From assembly GCA_038030265.1 (NCBI GenBank), contig CM075941.1, forward strand, positions 21,638,001 to 21,702,000: a stretch of DNA of 64,000 nt, read 5' to 3'. Source of the stretch: Corythucha ciliata (lineage: Eukaryota; Arthropoda; Insecta; Hemiptera; Tingidae). The translations under genes and the position numbers were made by a program. This document shows, piece by piece, positions 56,801-64,000 of the stretch (position 1 is its first letter; each line of letters opens with the position of its first letter). The notes under the pieces are model-generated. The model was not told the origin of the DNA and did no database searches. It saw only the letters and a program-made list of their open reading frames with translations.

Positions 56801-58149
56801 TCGCAGTGGCGAAACCCACGAACGATGGTTGTTGCAAAACAGAAGCAACAAAAAATAACAAAATTCATTAAGTTTTTTTTTTGTAGTGAAATACCGCAAG
56901 TGTTGAAATTCAATTCCTGTTAGGAAGGACCTAGGAACTTGATTTGAAGTTCCTTAGTGAGTGCAACCGTTGCACGGAGGGGGCAACAACCTCACGAATC
57001 TATACGAGAATGCGTTAATTTCGTTGTACCTACTATTTGGTTTACTTGTTTGTTTTGTGTCCGTCAAAAAACGTTTAACCAGGTTTTTGGTGCGTGTCAT
57101 TGGCTGTTATTGAGATCAAGAGGCCTTTTGTTTTGACAAAAATTGGGAGGATTCTCATAATAAAATTGAATTCGACGCATAAATCAAAGGCTATCTATTT
57201 TTAGCTCCTCCATTTATGAAACAAAAGTAGTAATAATGAAAAAGTAGGTATCCTTCAAGCAGCACTAATCGACCTTGAGGGAATCTGTGCCTTTTTTTAT
57301 CGTCTGTTCCCCTTCCCCCTTCATAATGCTGGTGAGATATTTATTCAGCTCGTCTTCCCGACCCCACCTTCCCCACCCGGAGGACCCTTCAATGCCGGGA
57401 TAATCTCTCGCGGAAAAACCTTAACTAGGACAGGGCCACAGAGTCAACGTCCCCTACTGGGCGGGGGGGGGAAGGGGTTATTATGGTATAAGTGTTAGGA
57501 AGCGAACGCGTGTAAAAGTGCGTAGTTTCGCCAGGAAAAAGGTCGACTTCGATCGTCTTCTTCTTGTTTTGGAAGTAGGGCGGTTGCGGCCTTTCGCGCC
57601 ATATGTTGCCTGTCTATCATCCCCTTTGGTTTCCATCTCTGATTGAAACCAACCTCATTCGAATGTTATTGAGGGAGGGGGAAGTTTAATATGATATTTA
57701 AAACAAATGCATGACGCGTAGTTGCATAAATGTAAAAGAAAATTGTTGGGGCAAAAATGGCAATAGCTGGGAGTGGTCATGATGAACATAACAGAGAATC
57801 ATTATATACCCCTCAGGCTTTTCGCCATATACTATAAGACAGCGATAAGACGTGCCGTTAAAAATGTTGTTTATGGCGACGACAGCAATAAAAAAGACTT
57901 ATTATTGAGAAATAATAAGTCGGAAAGTCGGTCTGGGTGGCATTTAAAACCTCTGGATTACGCATCCGGTTGGTAAATACGGGGGCGGGGGCAAGTTCAA
58001 CCGATCCGCGCACTCGAACTGTTCTCTTACGCTATCTTGTGGCTGGCTGGATTTAACGACCAATATAATTTTAAAGGGGTTTTACCTAATGGATCTGTTG
58101 AATTAAATGTTCAAAAGTCGTTCTGAAAAATTATTTTCCAGTAAGCCGG
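53841..58149. other. No gene recognised
   Basis: About 4.3 kb of unique-looking sequence. The frames at 53952-54257, 55752-55958 and 57773-57976 lack recognisable motifs. A MITE-like element at 56524-56654 is listed separately. Confidence 0.4.
56524..56654. mobile_element. 131-bp MITE-like element
   Basis: Terminal inverted repeats of about 27 bp: GGGGTCAACCATGAGCTAGC at the left and its near-perfect inverse ending GACCCC at the right. The interior is also partly self-complementary. No TSD was recognised, so class is open. Confidence 0.6.
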
Positions 58150-59400
58150 AAATGGTTTGATACCCGTCATTTGGTCCCAAATAGGTGTACTTTGAGTTTG
58201 TTTACCATCCTGTTGAAGCTGGGTTGGCCCACCCAGGGCACGCGGGCCACAAAGGACCTCGATGGCTTTCTGAACGCGTCGTGGCCAGCGGTGAATTATT
58301 AGCATTTGTACTGGTGATGCCTGTTATGGGCTTGCCTATTCGCCCTTGGGCGATCCGAGCACCCTCCATACCCCGACATTTAAAAGAAAACACATCACCC
58401 ATCGTCTATCAGGCGGAGTTTCGCGAGCTGCTTGAGCGACTCGCGGACTTCACGCCCGTCTACATGGACGGATCACAATCGGATGTGGGAGTGGGATGTG
58501 TTGTAGTAGTGGGGGACATGGTTCTCTCGTGGACGTTGGCCCCTCATGCAAGTGTTTATACGGCTGAACTATACGCCATATGCCGAGCACTTGACATGTG
58601 CCCTAATGGCTCACGTTTTATGGTGTGTACGGATTCCCAGAGTACCTGAAAGGGATGGATCAGTTCTCCACGGACCCGCAGATTGTTGTAATTCTCATCC
58701 AGATAGATAGGATACGCTCGGCTGGCGGGGACATTGTATTCGTGTGGGTCCCAGGTCACGTCGGCCTTACAGGAAACGAAGAAGCAGATTACGCTGCAAG
58801 GTGGGCTGCGTCGGGAACCCGGACCATACGATGGTTGTACCCGTCAGAGACGCTAAAGCGACTACCAAGGCGCACCTTCGAAGAATTTGGCAAAGGAGGT
58901 GGGCATCCTCTGGTGGAGAGCTGAAGCGTTTCAAGCCGAGTGTAAGCGGTTTGTCCGTTGAGAACTGTTCAAGGTGTGATGGGGTCGTGATCACCAGTCT
59001 TCGCATTGGCCACACGCGGCTGACGCACCGCCACCTGCTCATTGACCGGGAGCCACGACTGTGTCTCGCGTGTGGATGGGATTTATCTGTAGAGCACTTA
59101 TTAATAGAACGCCATGCCCTGCAAAAGTTTAGATACAGGGCCTTTGGCGAAAGAGCGACGTACAAAAACGAAGAGCTACCTTCGATTAACTCCCCTGCCC
59201 AGGCAATTATTCAATTTATACGAGATGCCAACTTGACTTGCACATTTAACCACTACAGCGTAGAGATTAGTTCGCCTATACGTTTCTTTAGAATCCCTTC
59301 AGCTTATTGTTTTGTGTTCTGTGTCTGTTTGGTATTCGTGTTGAATTTTATGGTTGTAAGTTATGAATGTATTTACTCGGGCGAATGGGTGTGAATGTAT
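58150..59400 (+). pseudogene. 3' end of a decayed LINE with RNase H domain
   Basis: Three overlapping frames together encode an RNase H domain and the C-terminal Cys/His region typical of I/jockey/R1-group LINEs. The RNase H parts are YMDGSQSDVGVG near 58460, YTAELYAICRALD near 58560, TDSQS near 58630 and WVPGHVGLTGNEEAD near 58745. The C-terminal part is LRIGHTRLTHRHLLIDREPR and CGWDLSVEHLL near 59000-59100. Frameshifts occur after DSQS (about 58645) and near 58890, so it cannot encode an active product. The upstream reverse transcriptase is absent, so the copy is 5' truncated. Confidence 0.82.
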
Positions 59401-60831
59401 TTATTGGCGTGAACGTATTTATATGCGAAAATGGGAGAGATTGTGCTAGACTAGGTTCTTTTGCTGCTGGGTTGGGACTATGTATATCCTCCATTGAAAT
59501 TCCTTCGTTATACGGCTCTGGGAGCGGTGGAATTGAAAGATATAGCACTTTCTCACAAAAATTCAACAACTTGGGAGCTGGGATCCTTTGTTCCGTGAAT
59601 GCATTAAAGGTATTTTATTGCCTGGTAATTTACTGTCTTGTTAATCTGATTGACTATTTTAGGTATAAGCTGACGAAGATAAGTCCTTCTCCTGAAGGAG
59701 AGCAAATGAGGAGAAGACGCGTTATTTATAATGAAAGTTGTGTTTTTTGTTGTACCAGTGAAAGTGGTTTTTGCCGTTATTTATTTTTTCTTACCCTTTG
59801 AAGAAGCACAGGTGGTTCGAAGCCCTTGAGGAGTGTGTGGTGAGACCTGTAACAGAAAAAAGGAGCCATAAGAATTGAGAGGCATTTTCCAGAGTCCTGC
59901 ATATTCTTGCATCAAACGGAAAATGACCGGCAGGGGGAACAAGGGGGGCTTTTTCACCTTCAGTGTCAGTTGTAGTGATAAAGTAATCCATTTGTTTATT
60001 TATTTATTTTTTTAGGCGATAAAATGGATTTGTACTATCTCAGTGGTACAGTTTGTACCTCCCCCCCCCCCAATACTTTCAAACACCATGCCATCATCAG
60101 CATTATACCAATGTGTTTACTGAACCAACAATTATTCGTTTATTTCCATTTCCTCAGGGTATAATGAGATGCAGCTAAAGTTATAACTGAACCACAGCGT
60201 GGGCTGTGTGAGTGGGGGGGGGGGTGCAGTGGGGCTGAGCGAATAGCCCTGTTTTTGAGGTCATTATTCTAGAGTTCAATATTTCTGTCGCTTACGATTA
60301 TGGTGCCGTAGGTTATTCTAATTGTTGACAAGTGCGCCACAATTTTTTTACGAGTGCCGCCAGCAAAGAAGAAGATAAGGTTCGAATGTATCGGAGATGG
60401 GCGGAGGTGGGGGGTAATTTAATTGCAACAATGAAACACTTTTTGGCCCCGGTTATCGCATTTAAAGAATTTACGGTTATTTGACTAGTTACAAATATTG
60501 ACTTTCCTCAACGTATTAGATTACTGGCAAGTGGCAACGCGTAATCTTCTCAAGGTATTTCCCCTTTTTTTCCACAAATTCAAATGCCGGTCAGTGAACA
60601 TTTCCTTTGTTCCCTCAGGGACTATAATAAGAAAGTCACGCTGAGCCAAAACAAAGTCACTAAACTGCACGTTTGCGAGGATAAATAGCTGTGAAATTTA
60701 TATTTTAGGGGGGGGGGGGAGTCACCTTTTCAATTTCGTGGGGTATTGTGAGCTCTCGTAGAGGTCACCCACTGCATTTGAGGTCGAAGCATCCGATGAA
60801 AAAGTTGTTCTTGCCTTAGGAAAAAGTAGGT
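59401..60831. other. No gene recognised
   Basis: Includes an 11-base C run at 60061-60071 and G runs near 60210 and 60710. The frame at 59367-59801 is compositionally plain and lacks a motif. Confidence 0.4.
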
Positions 60832-61487
60832 AAAACATTCTCTGGTTCACATTTGTATATTATATGTCTAGCGTTGTGTCGTTTGGCTCTCGTTGAGCCC
60901 AAACCAAGCACTCCCGGGTCTTCCAATCCGGTACAATGTCGTTCAACCCGAGTCAAACGTACATTTTGGCGCAAACGGAATCTCTCTATCAGCCCTCGCT
61001 GCCGAGTTATAAACAATTTTACTTTTTGAGGGTATGTTAGGCTGTGATTGCAGGTGGGGACTTGGTCTTAAAATCTTCCTACAGGCATGTAGAACATTCC
61101 TGCCAAAATCGACAGCGAAAAGTTGGGTAAAAATACAAGATTTGGGTGGGTCCACGATCCTGGCAATCACGTTTTCCGCTGGACAACGTGGATATCCCTT
61201 TAAAAAACATTCTCTGGTTCGTATAAGTATGTCTAGCGTAAGTTCTTTAGGCTCTCGTGGAGCCCAAACTAAGCGCCCACGGGTCTCCCGGTCCGGTACA
61301 AAGTTGTTTAACCCGAGCCTGACGCACATTTTGGCGCAAACGGAATCTCTATATCTGCTCTGGTTGCTGATTTATGTCAAATATTAACTGTCGAGGGGGT
61401 GGTAGGCTGTGTTTGCAGGCGGGCATTGGTGGGGACTTGGTCTTGAAACCATCCTACAGGTACATATATAGGATATTTCCGTCAAGT
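60832..61487 (+). repeat. Diverged tandem duplication, 372-bp period
   Basis: 60832-61115 and about 61204-61487 are direct copies sharing ACATTCTCTGGTTC, ATTTTGGCGCAAACGGAATC and GGGGACTTGGTCTT. Each contains a GGCTCTCG...GAGCCC hairpin. The open frames on both strands (60816-61387) arise from them. Confidence 0.65.
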
Positions 61488-61518
61488 GGCATTGGTTAAT
61501 GATTATTTGCCAAGTTTT

Positions 61519-61547
61519 TTTCTTCTTCTTCTTCTTCTTCTTCTTCT
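61519..61547. repeat. (TTC)n microsatellite
   Basis: About nine to ten TTC units followed by a T run. Confidence 0.85.
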
Positions 61548-61699
61548 TTTTTTCATAACTTTATTTACACCAAGTTTACACTTATAAGTAAAGTTTTTCT
61601 AATAAACTGTTTTAATATTTACGTCCCCAAGTTTTAGATACAGAACTAAACTTGATTCGGATATCTCATTAAATTGAAGCTACGTACACAGTAATTAAA

Positions 61700-63450
61700 T
61701 CATGCGGCTTTACGCGTTAAAGTCTTCGGTACATACCACCGGTACCAACAAGTTGGGCAGCATCCTCGTTGATGTGGCATAAAAGATGGTCCTGATGATT
61801 TTTCGCCAATCCTTGAATGACTTCATCGACCACTCCCAAGTCTTGATGAAGTCGATCGTTCCGAACGTACCAAGGAGCATTAACTATGGATCTTAGTACG
61901 TTGTTTTGAAAGCCTTGTTTAACTTTACGATTTGATTGGACACCGTCCAATCAAGTTCATACTGGTCGCAGGACCTGTTTGTAAAATGTTATTTTGTTTT
62001 GGATAGACAGCTTTGAGTGCCTACCCATGATGTTTCGGAATTTGATGTTGAGCTCAGCTCTCTTCTTCTTCACATGCTCTTTCCAACGGAGATTTGCATC
62101 CAGGGTCATCCCTAAGTACTTGGCTTGGTTGGAATACGGAAGCTTTTTGTTATTGATATACTCTGGTATGTAGTTTATCGACCTGTTGGTGAAAACCTCA
62201 TGTACCGATTTCGTCTCATTCATTTTGATTCTCCACCTCAATGCCCATCTGTGGACGCTGGAGAGTGCTTGATTCAGTTCTCGAATTGAGCTCTGGTTGT
62301 CTTAGCCGACTACAAGCATTGCTGTATCATCCGCAAATGTTGCAGTGATGATGTTGCTATTTTTCGGGTGGTCGCCAGTGTACATTAGGAACAGTACTGG
62401 GCCTAGTACATACCCTGAGGGACTCCTACTTCATATGGTTTCAGATCTGAATATTTATCAATCTGCCTCACCCGAAAGTATCTTTCTGAGAGATACGAAT
62501 CCAGTACCTCTACGTATCTATAGGTGGTATCGACTGGCGGCCATCTTACCATTTTTTTATTTATCAGATAAGCACTGAGTGCTCTATTTGTGTTAATAGT
62601 TTTTAGTGCATTGCGCATTTTTTTTTTAAGTTCCTGCCTAATTTCGGGTCCGTGACGTTATGGGCTTTCTAACTGGGTTCGGTACGCGGACGTTTGTCAT
62701 TCAGAAGTAAGTGCAAGTGGTGTTTGTACAAGTAAGTACAAACAGGGCAAACGTGTGTGGCTATTCGGACTTCCTTTTATGTCCGAAAACTAAAGAACTG
62801 AGCGTGAAACGCTGAGCTTCGTGATTTTCTCTGAGTAATCGAAAATACGGGAAGTGGAGCATCACATCAAAAAACATTGCAGTGTGCAAAAAACACTTGT
62901 TGAAAGCTAAGTCTTTTAATGTTTTCTCCAATGGTGCCATCAAGCTTCTCTGAGTAGAAATAAATGTCGAATTATGAGGAAACTTGATACGCTGTGCAGG
63001 TAACGATGATATAAATCAGCTAAAGCCACCAAGCTCGACGTTTTTACACTCAGTTCTTTAGTTTTCGGCCATAAGTCAAATGCGGACATTAATGTGAAAG
63101 TCCGAAAAGTCAAACTCGTGACCTTTTTGCACTCTGATGAACACGTGAACGGCACAAATTGACGTACCGAAGCCAGTTAGAAAGCCTGCAACGTCTCAGA
63201 CCCGAAATTAAACAGGAACTTTAGAAAAATGAAATGCACTAAAAACTATTAACAGAAACAGAGCACTCAGTGCTTAACTATCTGATAAATAAAAAAGTGG
63301 TAAGATGGCCGCCAGTCGATACCACCTATAGGGCAACATTTTCTTCAACTTATACTTGAGTCCGTCATGCCATAATTTGTCGAAGGCCTGCGACACATCG
63401 AGAAAAAAGCTCGTTATTACACATTATTTGATCTTTGCTCAAATAATCCA
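61700..63450 (-). pseudogene. Jockey LINE reverse transcriptase, split by an insertion
   Basis: Read on the minus strand: FLDVSQAFDKLWHDGL (about 63358-63405), then the 62523-63326 insertion, then YVEVLDSYLSERYFRVRQ, GVPQG (about 62415), VLGPVLFLMYTGD, FADDTAMLVVG (catalytic D-D intact), YLGMTLDANLRWKEHVKKKR and FQNNVLRSIVNAPWYVRNDR. These blocks and their order are diagnostic of the jockey clade. A single-base frameshift right after GVPQG and a stop after LVVG kill it. Confidence 0.85.
62523..63326. mobile_element. 804-bp foldback transposon in the jockey LINE, TATA target duplication
   Basis: Ends GGTGGTATCGACTGGCGGCC and its inverse; inverted arms of about 170 bp (62523-62692 and 63163-63326), with further inverted similarity inside (62768-62812 against 63038-63080). 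TATA flanks both ends (62519-62522 and 63327-63330). Taking out the element with one TATA restores the LINE frame, whereas a two-base TA duplication would not. No transposase frame. A 4-bp duplication fits Chapaev- or Sola-like or CACTA-type elements; assignment is open. Confidence 0.7.
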
Positions 63451-63535
63451 GCCTGTAGTGGGAATCGAACCCACTCAGCAGACGATACCTGGACATGAGA
63501 GTCGAAGCCCTAGCGACCTCGGCCACTCTGTTCGG
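63451..63535 (-). tRNA. tRNA-like sequence (type II, Ser/Leu-like), probably SINE or pseudogene
   Basis: On the minus strand, GAGTGGCCGAGGTCG resembles the A box of Ser/Leu tRNAs, and GTGGGTTCGATTCCCAC is an intact T arm with B box. The spacing allows a long variable arm, but acceptor pairing is poor. It abuts the upstream end of the jockey LINE. Confidence 0.45.
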
Positions 63536-64000
63536 CAACTTCCGGACTAAAATGCATTCTTAAAGAAAATCCAAACCAGAGGGTTTGAAATTATCAAGAG
63601 ATGACACAGTATCAATTTTATCTCCAGGGTTCCAATATGGAGGCTGTCTTTACTCGTAGTTTACAGATACTATAAAACACGAGTACGGAAACACGCAAAT
63701 CGGCGCCGAATTTTGTCTCTCATAAGATTATAATTTTCGCGAAATTGCAAGCTTTGGGGGTCTTTTTTTGCGGACTCGGAACTCTCAGGCTATAGTCGGC
63801 TGACAGCACCCCAAGCAGGACGAATATCCGCGACATCGCAGCATTTGGAGCTATAAATATCGACGAAACTGGAAGTATCCAGGCTGAATTTCCACGAAAT
63901 AGCCACCGAAATTGTAAGTTTCGCGTTTTTGTTTTAGTGCCCGCGGAACCCGAGATAGCCAGCCCCGACGGTGCCCAATACGAATAGCCGTTGATCGTTT
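63536..64000. other. No gene recognised
   Basis: End of window. It contains weak family B-like wording (GCGAAATTGCAAGC, CGAAATAGCCACCGAAATTG) but no clear array. Confidence 0.35.

Overview
The window is animal nuclear DNA. It has spliceosomal introns with GT/AG ends, poly(A) signals, jockey-type LINEs and tRNA-derived SINEs. I infer an invertebrate, most likely an arthropod, from the jockey LINEs and the small-intron gene style; the species cannot be named from this sequence. Only two convincing host genes are present, and they are convergent (tail to tail). The first is a plus-strand gene of about 15 exons (17949-35214) for a roughly 911-residue Gln/Pro-rich scaffold-like protein with a C-terminal SAM domain. 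Every splice phase in the model is consistent, and its first intron is about 8.4 kb. The second is a minus-strand intronless gene (36720-39377) for DNAI4 (WDR78), an axonemal dynein intermediate chain.

Nearly everything else is repeats. By eye, about a fifth of the window is very degenerate arrays with a period near 30 bp. Family A is built on ATTCGCGGCTAAAATTGAGA, family B on CAATTTCGCGGGTTTGGCTC, and family D on CCCTAAAAATGGC. They occur in both orientations in introns and between genes. A 17-bp minisatellite lies between the two convergent genes.

The window is also dense in inverted-repeat (foldback) insertions. Several have readable target-site duplications (TSDs): 6683-7023 (11 bp), 12781-13118 (12 bp), 48246-48493 (13 bp) and 62523-63326 (TATA). 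A 380-bp insertion at 21447-21826 has an 11-bp TSD but is not a foldback. A 510-bp non-autonomous hAT lies at 49874-50383 (8-bp TSD, perfect 16-bp terminal repeats).

The most interesting signal is a recurrent hammerhead-ribozyme-like core: CTGANGA, a bulged T, a stem, GAA, a tiny self-complementary stem III, then H17. It lies inside three of these insertions and in one further copy at 21141-21179. The copies at 21717-21755 and 48396-48438 satisfy all the core positions I can check. Such motifs are known from Penelope-like retroelements and related non-autonomous elements, so these insertions may be a hammerhead-bearing foldback family.

Four decayed LINEs are present: 22360-24030 (+), 47655-49054 (+, with poly(A) tail), 58150-59400 (+, RNase H end) and 61700-63450 (-, jockey). 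Two of them are split by later insertions whose removal restores the LINE reading frame, which gives a relative age order.
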